55,477 nucleotides of DNA, from contig SZOW01000017.1 of NCBI GenBank assembly GCA_030263395.1, positions 1 through 55,477 on the forward strand. Direction: 5' to 3'. This DNA is from QUBU01 sp014337915 (lineage in GTDB: Bacteria; Pseudomonadota; Gammaproteobacteria; Steroidobacterales; GCA-2729495). The translations under genes and the position numbers were made by a program. The notes beneath the pieces are model-generated. The model did not search any database. It had not been told where the DNA came from and saw only the letters and a program-made list of their open reading frames with translations. Positions 1-8,567 of this stretch are shown in pieces (within the stretch, counting starts at the first letter, position 1; each line of letters opens with the position of its first letter).

Positions 1-188
1 GGCAACGGCTCACCGACGGTGACAATCCAGAAGTTCACTGTTCCGCCGTCATCGGTGGCTGGCCTGGCAGGGGAAATTCGGCAAGAGTTTGCACGGCGGA
101 TTATAGATAATGCGTCGTCACGTTGAGGGGATCACCGGGTGCCCGGCCGGGTTGCCAGGATCCGGTCTGGCCCGGGGAGGAAGCGCTG
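1..188. other. Upstream region of the wzi-like gene
   Basis: No coding region is supported here. The stretch around 101-110 is AT-rich against its surroundings and could hold a -10-like element, but no well-spaced -35 hexamer is visible, so I do not call a promoter. A purine-rich GGGGAGGAAG segment at about 175-183 precedes the ATG at 189 and looks like the ribosome binding site. The left edge of the window may cut whatever lies further upstream. Confidence 0.4.
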
Positions 189-1682
189 ATGCAGGGGCGG
201 CAGGGAGCTTGCGGGTGCGGCTGGCAGCTGTTGCCGCTGTTGCTGGTGCTGGTTCTTGCGGAGCTGGCGCATGCCGGGCCCTGGCTCGACCCGGGCGATA
301 CCGGCCTGCGCCACGACCTGCAGCTGCTTGCCGATACCGGCGTCATCGGCACGCCCGTGACGGTCTGGCCGCTGTCCTGGGGTGACATCGCCGTACAGAT
401 CAACGGCAGTAGCGAGGTGCCGGATGCCGCGGCCGGGGCGCTGGCCCGCGTTCGCTCCCGGCTGCGCGAGGAGGGGTTTGCGAGCGGGCTGCAGCTGGGC
501 GTGGAGGCGAGCCTCGGGAGCAACGCGCGCCTGATCCGGGATTTCGAGGACCTGCCGCGCCAGGAGGGCGAGATCGCGGCGCAGGCAGAGTGGACCGGCG
601 ATCGCACGGCGCTGCGCCTGGTGGCGCAGTATGTCGCGGACCCGGATGACGACCGCGAATGGCGTGCCGATGGCAGCTATGCCGGCCTGGTGCTCGGCAA
701 CTGGATGCTGGCCGCGGCCATGACGGACCGCTGGTGGGGGCCGGGCTGGCAGGGCAGCATGATCCTCTCCAGCAACGCGCGCCCCATTCCCGCCTTCACC
801 ATCGACCGCAATTCCACCACGCCATTCGAGTCGAAATGGCTGCGCTGGATCGGTCACTGGGACTTTACAGCGCTCTGGGGCTTCCTCGAGGACAGCCGTG
901 ACGTGCCCGATGCCCGCTACTTCGGCATGCGGTTCACCGCCCGGCCGGCCACCTGGCTGGAGCTGGGGCTGTCGCGTACTGCCATGTGGGGCGGTCGCGG
1001 CCGCCCGGACGGCTTCGATACCTTCCTGGATCTCCTGCTCGGCAAGGACAACGCCGGTGACAACGTTGCCGCAGCGGACGAGCCGGGCAACCAGCTCGGC
1101 GGCTATGATCTGCGGCTCACCGGCGCGGGGCTGGGAATCCCGGTCGCCCTGTACACGCAGCGCATCGGCGAGGACGAGCAGGACCTGCGCCCCTCGCTGT
1201 TCCTGACGCAGGCGGGCATCGAGACCTGGGGGCGCCTGGGCACGGTCGGTGACTACCGGCTGTACCTCGAGGTCTCCGACACGCTCTGTGGCGGCAACAT
1301 CACCGGCGACGGCACGCCCGATTGTGCCTACGAACATTACATTTACCGCACCGGTATGCGTTACCGCGGCCGCGCCATTGGCCACAGCTTCGACAACGAT
1401 GCCGAAGTCTGGACGCTTGGTGCGCTGCTCAACACCGATGCCGGCAATGCCTGGATCGCCAGTGTCGCCGCCGGTGATCTGAACCGAGAGGGTCTCGAAA
1501 GCAGCACCAACACGGTTGCCTCGGTGAAGACCCGCTACCGCAGCGCGAGCCTCGTGCATCGCCATCGGCTGGCGATCGGCGAGCTGCAGGCGGCGGTGGG
1601 TTTCGAGGGCTTCGACAACCGCGTGACCGGCGAAACCGATGATGAGTGGCGTATCAGCCTGACCTGGCGCCAGCGCCTCTAG
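189..1682 (+). CDS. wzi: Wzi-family capsule assembly outer-membrane protein
   Basis: Predicted 497-residue outer-membrane beta-barrel of the Wzi family, which in enteric bacteria helps hold capsular polysaccharide on the cell surface. The first 29 or so residues form a signal peptide (leucine-rich core, ending near LAELAHA). The diagnostic stretch DRWWGPGWQG...LSSNARP lies near residues 175-200, and alternating beta-strand patterns continue to the C-terminus, which ends in an aromatic-containing strand (WRISLTWRQRL). A TTG at 123 would give a longer frame, but the ATG at 189 has a good Shine-Dalgarno and places the signal peptide at the N-terminus. The 3' end overlaps the convergent dehydratase gene by four bases. 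The adjoining minus-strand genes make sugar precursors, which fits a capsule or exopolysaccharide locus. Confidence 0.8.
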   Translation: MQGRQGACGCGWQLLPLLLVLVLAELAHAGPWLDPGDTGLRHDLQLLADTGVIGTPVTVWPLSWGDIAVQINGSSEVPDAAAGALARVRSRLREEGFASGLQLGVEASLGSNARLIRDFEDLPRQEGEIAAQAEWTGDRTALRLVAQYVADPDDDREWRADGSYAGLVLGNWMLAAAMTDRWWGPGWQGSMILSSNARPIPAFTIDRNSTTPFESKWLRWIGHWDFTALWGFLEDSRDVPDARYFGMRFTARPATWLELGLSRTAMWGGRGRPDGFDTFLDLLLGKDNAGDNVAAADEPGNQLGGYDLRLTGAGLGIPVALYTQRIGEDEQDLRPSLFLTQAGIETWGRLGTVGDYRLYLEVSDTLCGGNITGDGTPDCAYEHYIYRTGMRYRGRAIGHSFDNDAEVWTLGALLNTDAGNAWIASVAAGDLNREGLESSTNTVASVKTRYRSASLVHRHRLAIGELQAAVGFEGFDNRVTGETDDEWRISLTWRQRL

Positions 1683-3622
1683 GCAGCCCCGGACCGTGTC
1701 CGGGCCGGATGCGGTGCGCTTGGGCGTCGCTGCCAGGCCAGGTCTTCGATCTGCGTGCAGCTGGGCTGGTAGCCGTTCACCACATTGAGCAGCAGGCGCT
1801 GGATGCTCTCGCAGTCGCCGTTGCCCGTGGCAATGACCAGCAGCTCCAGCGCTTCCTGCACCTGGGGCCAGGGCAGGTTCTGCTCGCGGGCGCGCAGGAT
1901 CTTCGGGTGCGCGGTGGCACCGGCGATGTCGCCGATCAGCAGCTCCTCGTAGAGCTTCTCGCCGGGGCGCAGCCCGGTGAATTCGATGGCGATATCGCCC
2001 TGCGGGTTGCCCGCACTGCGGACCGTGAGGCCCATGAGCTGGATCATCCGCTGCGCCAGGTCCGCGATCCGCACCGGCTCGCCCATGTCGAGCACGAACA
2101 CATCCCCGCCCTCGCCCATTGAGCCGGCCTGCAGCACGAGCTGCGCGGCCTCCGGGATGGTCATGAAGTAGCGGATCACTTCCTGGTGGGTGACCGTCAC
2201 CGGCCCGCCGCGCTGAATCTGCTCGCGGAACAGCGGCACCACGGAGCCCGAGGACTCCAGCACGTTGCCGAAGCGGACCATGCAGAACCGGGTGGCTCCG
2301 CCGCGCATGGCCAGGCCCTGCAGCACCAGTTCGGCGAGCCGCTTGCTTGCACCCATGACGTTGGCCGGCCGCACGGCCTTGTCGGTGGAGATGAGTACGA
2401 AGGTTTCCACGCCGGCCTCGATGGCGGCCTCGGCGGTGTACCAGGTGCCGATGGCGTTGTTGCGCACGCCCTCGGCCATGTTGTACTCGACGATCGGCAC
2501 ATGCTTGTAGGCGGCAGCATGGTAGATGGTCTGGATGCCGAAGCCCTGCACCGCCTGGCGGACCAGGTTGCGCTGGAGCACGGAGCCGAGCAGCGGGACG
2601 AGTTCCACGTCGAGCCCGCGTTCGCGGAGCCGCTCGCGCAGCTCGCGCTCGATGCTGTAGAGCGCCAGCTCCGAGAGCTCGAGCAGCACCAGGCGCGTCG
2701 CGCCAAGTTCGATGATCTGCCGGCACAGCTCCGAGCCGATGGAGCCGCCGGCACCGGTGACCATGACGTTCCTGCCGCGTATGCAGGCGTCGAGCAGCTC
2801 ATGGTCCGGGGCGACGGGGTCACGCCCCAGGATGTCGGCCACGCTCACGTCGCGCAGCTCATCGAGCCGCGCCTTGCCGGTGATGAGGTCCCCGATGTCC
2901 GGCACGGTCTGGACCTGGACCGGGAGCGACTTGAGGCTCTCGAGGATCTGCCGGCGCCGGTGGCGGCTGGCCGATGGCATCGCGAGCAGCACCCGGCGGA
3001 TCTGCTGGTCCGCCAGCAGGTCCACCAGCTCGGCCGGGCCGCTCACCCTGATGCCGGCCACCATGCGCCCCTGCAGCTTGGGGTCGTCATCCACGAACAG
3101 CACCGGGCGCAGTTCGTGGCTGTTCGCGGCGGCGGCCACCAGGCGCCGGCCGGCTTCGCCGGCGCCGTAGATGGCCACGGGCTCGCCCTTGCCATTGGAG
3201 CCCATGACGATTGCGCGCATCAGCACCCGCGCGCCGCCGAGCAGGAACGATGCAAAGGTCCAGAACACCAGGCCGATCGCGATGGCCGCCCGCGGGCCGC
3301 CGACGTCGAGCAGGAAGGCCGACAGGGCGATGGCCAGCGCAACGAGAGTCGTGCCGCGCAGCACCTGCGCGTGCATCTCCGAGCCGATGAAGCGGATGAT
3401 GGCGTGATACAGGCGCTGTGCGCTCAGGACCGGAATGGTCAGTGCGGCACAGAGGCCGAAGAGGGCCAGTAGCCCATGGCTCGCCGGCCACAGGCGGTAA
3501 CCGAGCACCAGCAGGGTCGCCGCGAGCGCCAGTACGGTCAGGACGACGTCACCACTGGCCACGATCGTGCGTTTGATACCGACCGGCGCCCGGACGAGCC
3601 GGGAGCGCAGCTTCCTGATCAA
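1679..3622 (-). CDS. FlaA1/WbpM/CapD-type membrane NDP-sugar 4,6-dehydratase
   Basis: Polytopic-membrane nucleotide-sugar epimerase/dehydratase of 647 residues, the usual length for WbpM and PglF homologues, which convert UDP-GlcNAc to a 4-keto-6-deoxy sugar. Four hydrophobic segments occupy about residues 20-140. A first Rossmann fold follows with GAGEAG near 150, then the catalytic SDR domain with TGAGGSIG near 290. The active-site motif reads MGASK, with methionine in place of the classical SDR tyrosine; this substitution is characteristic of the WbpM/PglF family and is not a defect. It is the last gene of the minus-strand glycan operon, 52 bases after the sugar transferase. The dehydratase product is a natural substrate for the DegT aminotransferase encoded upstream in the same operon. 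Confidence 0.88.
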   Translation of the reverse strand: MIRKLRSRLVRAPVGIKRTIVASGDVVLTVLALAATLLVLGYRLWPASHGLLALFGLCAALTIPVLSAQRLYHAIIRFIGSEMHAQVLRGTTLVALAIALSAFLLDVGGPRAAIAIGLVFWTFASFLLGGARVLMRAIVMGSNGKGEPVAIYGAGEAGRRLVAAAANSHELRPVLFVDDDPKLQGRMVAGIRVSGPAELVDLLADQQIRRVLLAMPSASRHRRRQILESLKSLPVQVQTVPDIGDLITGKARLDELRDVSVADILGRDPVAPDHELLDACIRGRNVMVTGAGGSIGSELCRQIIELGATRLVLLELSELALYSIERELRERLRERGLDVELVPLLGSVLQRNLVRQAVQGFGIQTIYHAAAYKHVPIVEYNMAEGVRNNAIGTWYTAEAAIEAGVETFVLISTDKAVRPANVMGASKRLAELVLQGLAMRGGATRFCMVRFGNVLESSGSVVPLFREQIQRGGPVTVTHQEVIRYFMTIPEAAQLVLQAGSMGEGGDVFVLDMGEPVRIADLAQRMIQLMGLTVRSAGNPQGDIAIEFTGLRPGEKLYEELLIGDIAGATAHPKILRAREQNLPWPQVQEALELLVIATGNGDCESIQRLLLNVVNGYQPSCTQIEDLAWQRRPSAPHPARTRSGAA

Positions 3623-3674
3623 GATGGCACCCCTCCGTAGGCCAGTGTCAGTCGTCCCCTGTCATCCGGAGCGA

Positions 3675-4415
3675 CTATACCGCAACGGCATCGCGCGACT
3701 GCACGACGCTGCTGGCGCCGGGTGGCGGATGCGGCACCAGCGCCTGGCGGCGCCGGGCGATCTCAACCAGCTCGGCCGGGGCCCCACGGGTCTCGAGGTC
3801 GCGTGACACGGCGGCCAGGGCCCGTTCGCGGGAAACGATGGCCAGCACCGTGAGTCCGATCAGCTTGAGATCGAGCGCGATGCTGGAATGCTGAATGCAG
3901 AACAGCCCGAGGCGGCTCTTCCAGGGGCGGATCAGCTGGTTGTAGCCGAGGTCGGGATCCGGGTGCCCGGCAAGGATCTCGCCCTCGTCGGCAAAGACGA
4001 TGGAGGCGTAGTCGGTGATTCCCGGCTTCACGGCCAGCAGACCCTGCTCGGCGGCGGTGTAGAGCCGAGTCTCGCGTTCCACGTTCGGCCGCGGCCCGAC
4101 CAGGCTCATGTCGCCGATGAGTACGTTCCACAGCTGCGTGACCTCGTCGAGCTTGTAGCGGCGGATGAAATGCCCGACCGGCGTGATCCGGCTGTCGGCG
4201 GCGGAGGTGGAATCGACACCGGTCCTGTCGGCGTTGATGCGCATGGAGCGCAGCTTGACCATGTGGAACAGGCGGCCATCGCGGCCAACCCGCGGCGCGA
4301 TGTAGAACGGCGAATGCCGGTCCTGCCGCCAGACCAGGAACATGACCGGTAGCAGTACCGGCGAGGCCAGCAGCAGGCCGGCCAGCGCCACGCTGAAATC
4401 GAGTAGGCGTTTCAT
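3675..4415 (-). CDS. Initiating polyprenyl-phosphate sugar-1-phosphate transferase
   Basis: Bacterial sugar transferase (PF02397 type) of 246 residues, close to small monotopic enzymes such as PglC that load the first sugar phosphate on undecaprenyl phosphate. One N-terminal hydrophobic segment (about residues 5-27) acts as a re-entrant membrane helix. The family hallmarks are visible: FYIAPRVGRDGRLFHMVKLRSM, then KLDEVTQLWNVLIGDMSLVGPRP (each shown only in part of its conserved block), and KPGITDYASI. The ATG at 4415 overlaps the stop of the upstream E1 beta gene as ATGA, suggesting coupled translation; a longer upstream frame has no family similarity. No other glycosyltransferase is in the operon, so later assembly enzymes must lie elsewhere. 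Confidence 0.85.
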   Translation of the reverse strand: MKRLLDFSVALAGLLLASPVLLPVMFLVWRQDRHSPFYIAPRVGRDGRLFHMVKLRSMRINADRTGVDSTSAADSRITPVGHFIRRYKLDEVTQLWNVLIGDMSLVGPRPNVERETRLYTAAEQGLLAVKPGITDYASIVFADEGEILAGHPDPDLGYNQLIRPWKSRLGLFCIQHSSIALDLKLIGLTVLAIVSRERALAAVSRDLETRGAPAELVEIARRRQALVPHPPPGASSVVQSRDAVAV

Positions 4416-5434
4416 GGGCTGGTCCTGCGTTCGGGAAGGACGGCACGCGCGGCGTCGGCGACGCGCCGCGCGTCGGGATAGTAGGCGGCCTCCAGCGGCT
4501 TGCTGGTCGGGGCCGGCGCATCGGGCAGGGTGATGCGCCGTGGCGCTGCCTTCAGCGCCCTGGGGTCCAGCGCCTCGGTGACGCTGGCGATGACCTCCGC
4601 CGCCCAGCCGGCATTGCGCCAGCCCCCGTCGACCACGCACAGGCGGCCGGTGCGCGCCACCGAGGCGATGATTTCCCGGGGATCGAAGGGATTGAGGACG
4701 CGGACGTCGATCACCTCGGCATCGATGTCCGCGGCGGCAAGGAATGTGGCTGCCTGCTCGCAGAGCCAGGCCGCATAGCCGGCACCGACCAGCGTCAGGT
4801 CCCTGCCGGCGCGCACGACGCGTGGGCCCTCGGCGGCAAGCGGGCGCTCGACCACGGCCGGCAGCACGGCCCTGCGCTCGTACAGCCAGCGGTCATCGAT
4901 GTACATCACCGGGTCGTCGCAGAGCACGCTGGCGACCAGCAGGTCGCGGGCATCGGCAACGCTCGCTGGCATGACCACTCGCAGGCCGGGGACGTGGGCA
5001 AACCAGCTGTGGAGCGCCTGCGAGTGCTGCGCTCCCTGCTCGCCGCCGCGGTTGATGATGGCGCGGATGGTGACCGGCGCGGTGGCCTGGCCGCCCAGCA
5101 TGTGGTGCCACTTCGCTGCCTGGTTGATGATCTGGTCCGCCGCCAGGACCATGAAGTCCATCCGTGGGTGGATGACGATCGGCCGGTAGCCGCAGAGCGC
5201 GGCGCCTACCGCTGCGCCGGTGCAGGCCAGCTCGGACACCGGCGTGTCGATGACGCGATCCTTGCCGAAGAGCTTGTCGAGGTCGGTCATCGAATTGCCG
5301 ACGTACCAGGGGCTCCAGAGCCCCTGGCCGATCGTGAACACCTCGCGATGCCGGGAAAGCAGGTGCATGAAGCCCTCGCGGATGGCGTCGCCGTAGCCGA
5401 TTTCCTGCCCGGCTGGCTGCGTCGGCGTGGTCAT
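4412..5434 (-). CDS. TPP-dependent 2-oxoacid dehydrogenase E1 beta subunit-like protein
   Basis: Protein of 340 residues resembling the beta subunit of pyruvate, acetoin or branched-chain 2-oxoacid dehydrogenase E1 (transketolase pyrimidine-binding domain plus transketolase C-terminal domain). The N-terminal part has YGDAIREGF and the conserved DTPVSELACTGAAVGAALCG region, and the C-terminal domain begins near DLTLVGAGYAAWLCEQA. It pairs with the alpha subunit encoded just upstream; the two genes overlap by ATGA. No E2 acyltransferase or E3 gene is nearby. Its place between a sugar aminotransferase and an initiating sugar transferase suggests that the pair makes or transfers an acyl or two-carbon unit for glycan synthesis. 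That role is inference. Confidence 0.82.
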   Translation of the reverse strand: MTTPTQPAGQEIGYGDAIREGFMHLLSRHREVFTIGQGLWSPWYVGNSMTDLDKLFGKDRVIDTPVSELACTGAAVGAALCGYRPIVIHPRMDFMVLAADQIINQAAKWHHMLGGQATAPVTIRAIINRGGEQGAQHSQALHSWFAHVPGLRVVMPASVADARDLLVASVLCDDPVMYIDDRWLYERRAVLPAVVERPLAAEGPRVVRAGRDLTLVGAGYAAWLCEQAATFLAAADIDAEVIDVRVLNPFDPREIIASVARTGRLCVVDGGWRNAGWAAEVIASVTEALDPRALKAAPRRITLPDAPAPTSKPLEAAYYPDARRVADAARAVLPERRTSP

Positions 5435-6486
5435 CGCGGCCTCGCGTAGACGAGGTCGAGCAGGGCGGAGGGCTCCGGGTACCCGGCGCGGCGCGCGAGG
5501 ACGACGGCCTCGGCGACCTCGGCAGCGACCTCCCGGTCGAGCGCCGCGAGCCCCGTGGCGGTGGCGATGCCGGCGGCGACCAGCCCGTCCTGCAGGCGCC
5601 GGATCGGGCAGCGGCGCTTCCAGGCCTGGACATCCTCCATGCGCCGGTGCACGCCGACGTCGATGTCCTCGTTGGGCCCGACGTGGCCGCGGAAGCGGTA
5701 GGCCACGGCTTCGAGCAGAGCGGGGCCGGCGCCGCTCCGGGCAGCGCCCACCAGCTCCTCGGCCGCTGCTTCCACCGCCAGCAGGTCGTTGCCGTCGACC
5801 GTCAGGCTGCGTACGCGGTGCGCCTCGGCATAGCGGCCGATGCGGTCGCTCGGCTGGCGGTACTCGATGTCGAGGTGGCTGGAGAACAGGTTGTTCTCGC
5901 AGACGAACAGCACCGGCAGGCCGTATACCACGGCGAGATTCATCGACTCGTGGAACACGCCCTCTTCGGTGGCGCCGTCGCCGAAGAAAGCCACGGCAAT
6001 GCTGTCGCCGCCGTCCAGTTTCGCGGCCAGCCCGGCGCCCACGGCAATGGGAATGGTGGCGCCGACGATGGGCACCGAGCCGTGGAAGCCGAAGTCGCGG
6101 CCGAACAGGTGCATGGAACCGCCCATACCGCGCGAGGTACCGACGGCCTTGCCGAGGACTTCGGCGATCAGGCTGGATGGCGAGCCGCCCAATGCCAGGA
6201 AATGCGAGTGCGAACGGTGGTTGCCGAACACGCGGTCGGTGGGTCGCAGGCGGGCGGCGACGCCGACGGCGACCGCTTCCTGGCCGATGCCGAGGTGGCA
6301 TGGCGTGCGGGCCAGGCCGTCGACGACCAGGCGCCCGATCTGGTCTTCGGTGTGGCGGATGACCAGCATGCTGCGCAGCTGGCCGAGCAGGCGCGTGCCA
6401 TCGCTGGCGGCGACCGCCAGCGGCGCGGTGTACTGCGTCGGATCGGCCAGCCCGCCGAGCTCGGATTGCCAGGCCCTGTCGCCCAT
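5431..6486 (-). CDS. TPP-dependent 2-oxoacid dehydrogenase E1 alpha subunit-like protein
   Basis: Protein of 351 residues matching E1 alpha subunits. The thiamine diphosphate-binding motif is clear, running from GDGATEEGVFHESMN to CENN about 30 residues later. The family landmarks HLGIGQEAVAVG, FGNHRSHSHFLALGG and GMGGSMHLF are also present, with the expected histidines for substrate and cofactor handling. Together with the beta subunit it should form an alpha2-beta2 TPP enzyme. It sits 3 bases downstream of the DegT aminotransferase and overlaps the beta gene by 4 bases, so all are likely one transcript. Without an E2 gene nearby it may act as a stand-alone decarboxylase, ligase or oxidoreductase rather than feed a dehydrogenase complex. 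Confidence 0.85.
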   Translation of the reverse strand: MGDRAWQSELGGLADPTQYTAPLAVAASDGTRLLGQLRSMLVIRHTEDQIGRLVVDGLARTPCHLGIGQEAVAVGVAARLRPTDRVFGNHRSHSHFLALGGSPSSLIAEVLGKAVGTSRGMGGSMHLFGRDFGFHGSVPIVGATIPIAVGAGLAAKLDGGDSIAVAFFGDGATEEGVFHESMNLAVVYGLPVLFVCENNLFSSHLDIEYRQPSDRIGRYAEAHRVRSLTVDGNDLLAVEAAAEELVGAARSGAGPALLEAVAYRFRGHVGPNEDIDVGVHRRMEDVQAWKRRCPIRRLQDGLVAAGIATATGLAALDREVAAEVAEAVVLARRAGYPEPSALLDLVYARPR

Positions 6487-6489
6487 GCC

Positions 6490-7608
6490 TCAGGAACGGC
6501 CGTAGAAGCCGCGGATACAGCCGACCACGTATTCGACGTCCGCATCGCTGAGCGAGGTATTCATGGGCAGCAGCAGCGCCCGGCGGTACAGCAGCTCGGT
6601 GCGCGGCAGGCGGTAACCACCGAGCCCGAGCCCCGGGTACTGGTGCACGGCCTTGCCGCCGAACTGGATGATGGTGCGTACCCCGTGCTTTTCGAGGTGC
6701 TGCTTCAGGTCATCGCGGCGTTCGGCCTCGATCTCGTAGTTCTGGTAGACGTCGTGGTGGTCCGGGTCGGCGTCCGGGGCGGGGGGCAGCAGCAGTTCCG
6801 CGAGGTCGCGCAGGCCTTCGTCATACATGGCGGCGAGCCGGCGGCGGCGCTCGAGGTCCGCGGCGAAGCTCCTGAACTTCACGTTGAGGATGGCGGCCTG
6901 CAGGTTGTCGAGGCGGGAGTTCGTGCCCCAGCTGACCACCTCGCCCTGGCTGTCGCGACCATGGTCACGCAGCAGGGCCAGGCGTTCGCCCATGGCATCG
7001 TCGTTGGTCACCACGCCGCCACCATCGCCGAAGCAGCCCAGCAGCTTGGCCGGATAGAAGCTGTAGGTGCCGGCTGCGCCGAAGGTCCCGGCAAAGCGGC
7101 CACGGAACCGCGATCCCAGTGCCTGGGCGGCATCCTCGATGACCTTCAGCCCATGCTCGCCGGCGATCGCCATGATCTCGTCCATGGCGGCGGTCCGGCC
7201 GTTGAGCTGTACCGGCATGATGGCGCGGGTGCGCGCGGTGATGGCGGCGCGCACACCCGCCGGGTCGATCATGTGGTCATCGCGGCATTCGACCAGGACC
7301 GGCGTCGCGCCGGCGAGATGGATCGATGCGGCACTGGCGACATAGGTATGCGAGGGCACTATGACCTCGTCGCCACGGCCGATGCCGGCTGCCTGCAGGG
7401 CGATGATCAGGGCGTTGGTGCCGTCGGCAACGCCGAAGGCGTACTTGACGCCGAGGAACTCGCGCAGCCGCTTCTCGAAGTCGGCGAGGTCCTGCTGGAG
7501 GATATAGGCTCCGCGGCGCATGACATCGACGACCGCGGCCGTCAGCTCCTGCTCCTGGGCCTCGAACAGCGCGCGGTAGTTGAAGAAAGGAACCTGTCTC
7601 TGAACCAT
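6490..7608 (-). CDS. DegT/DnrJ/EryC1/StrS-family sugar aminotransferase
   Basis: PLP-dependent aminotransferase of 372 residues, the standard length for the DegT/StrS family that aminates keto-sugar nucleotides. Visible landmarks are the N-terminal VPFFNYRALF, GVADGTNALIIAL (cofactor phosphate region), VIEDAAQALGSR (aspartate contacting the PLP ring nitrogen) and SFYPAKLLGCFGDGGGVV, whose lysine should be the Schiff-base residue. The C-terminal YQNYEIEAERRDDL block is typical of sugar aminotransferases. It probably acts on the 4-keto or 3-keto sugar produced by the dehydratase of the same operon. An ATG at 7608 opens the frame, 51 bases after the methyltransferase gene. Confidence 0.87.
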   Translation of the reverse strand: MVQRQVPFFNYRALFEAQEQELTAAVVDVMRRGAYILQQDLADFEKRLREFLGVKYAFGVADGTNALIIALQAAGIGRGDEVIVPSHTYVASAASIHLAGATPVLVECRDDHMIDPAGVRAAITARTRAIMPVQLNGRTAAMDEIMAIAGEHGLKVIEDAAQALGSRFRGRFAGTFGAAGTYSFYPAKLLGCFGDGGGVVTNDDAMGERLALLRDHGRDSQGEVVSWGTNSRLDNLQAAILNVKFRSFAADLERRRRLAAMYDEGLRDLAELLLPPAPDADPDHHDVYQNYEIEAERRDDLKQHLEKHGVRTIIQFGGKAVHQYPGLGLGGYRLPRTELLYRRALLLPMNTSLSDADVEYVVGCIRGFYGRS

Positions 7609-7659
7609 GGGGGGATGGCTTCCTGGCCTGTGAGTCTCGTTGATAGCTTGGCCCGGCGG

Positions 7660-8481
7660 TCAGCCGGGTGCGGTCGCCTCGCAGTAAATGACTTTGTGGC
7701 GCCGGTCGGCCTGCCCTGGTGGCAACTCCGCGAGGCTGCCGGCGACATCCCTCGGCCGTTGCCCCTCGGCGAGTTCCGCCGGCATCGGCACCGGCTGGCC
7801 GAAGACCAGGCGCTTCAGCAGGCGCTTGCCGCGCATCGTCCTCGGCATCAGGCCGGAGGCAACCACCAGTCGCTTGACGGGGCGCAGGACCTTCTGGCGC
7901 ATCGAGACGCTGCCGACGTCGAGGTGGCCCAGGCAGCGGACGGCGAAGCCCTCGCGGCCGAGTTCCCGGTGGAGTTCCGCCACGCCCAGGTATCGATGGC
8001 TGTGCGGGCTCGGGTTGAAGTCCGCCAGATCCTTGTTGGCGGTGGCGATCAGCAGCCGGCCACCCGGCCGTAGTACCCGCCGGCACTCGCGGAAAAATGC
8101 TGCCAGGTCGGGCAGGTAGTAGAGCGCCTCGAAGATGACGATGACATCGCGCGAGTGGTCCGGGTATGGCATGTGCTGCGCATCGAAGCGCTGTACCCGT
8201 ACCCGGTCGCCGTAGTGGCGGCGTACGCTTTCCACCATCTGGCTGCTGAAGTCCCCGGCGTCGAGCTGGCGCGCTGCGCGGCCGAGGACGCCGAGCCCCG
8301 GCCCGGTGCCGCAGGCCAGCTCCACGACATCCTTCCCCTGGCAGTAGTCGACGGCCCAGAAATAGCGGTGGCAGAGCCGCTCCAGCTGCTCGGTGGAGAT
8401 GGGTTCGCCGGCCATCTCGGTGACATCGGTGAAATCGCTGGACGAGGTGTCAGCAGGTGACACCGCTGCCGGGTGGGACAT
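7660..8481 (-). CDS. SAM-dependent class I methyltransferase (glycan operon)
   Basis: Predicted cytosolic methyltransferase of 273 residues. Motif I is seen in VVELACGTGPGLGVL (about residue 50), the acidic residue of motif II near LDAGDFSSQM, and a motif IV-like segment at VIVIFEALYYLPDL, followed by LRPGGRLLIATANKDL, all typical of the Methyltransf_11/25 fold. The substrate cannot be read from sequence. As the first gene of the glycan operon it may methylate the sugar or its precursor. The chosen ATG at 8481 gives MSHPAAV; a few upstream codons stay open but add nothing conserved. The 86-base gap before it is relatively AT-rich and is the likely promoter region of the operon. Confidence 0.8.
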   Translation of the reverse strand: MSHPAAVSPADTSSSDFTDVTEMAGEPISTEQLERLCHRYFWAVDYCQGKDVVELACGTGPGLGVLGRAARQLDAGDFSSQMVESVRRHYGDRVRVQRFDAQHMPYPDHSRDVIVIFEALYYLPDLAAFFRECRRVLRPGGRLLIATANKDLADFNPSPHSHRYLGVAELHRELGREGFAVRCLGHLDVGSVSMRQKVLRPVKRLVVASGLMPRTMRGKRLLKRLVFGQPVPMPAELAEGQRPRDVAGSLAELPPGQADRRHKVIYCEATAPG

Positions 8482-8567
8482 GTCTCGAAGCTGGATTACC
8501 GGAATCGACCCCGCAATATTACAGGGCAGGATGCAAAAGCACACTCGCTGGCCGCCGCGACCGTGCG

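Noticed and set aside
101..110. Sigma-70 promoter before the wzi-like gene
   Set aside because: An AT-rich -10-like stretch exists, but no -35 hexamer lies at a suitable distance.
1679..3622. Inactive dehydratase because the SDR tyrosine is absent
   Set aside because: Methionine at this position (MGASK) is the normal state in the WbpM/PglF family.
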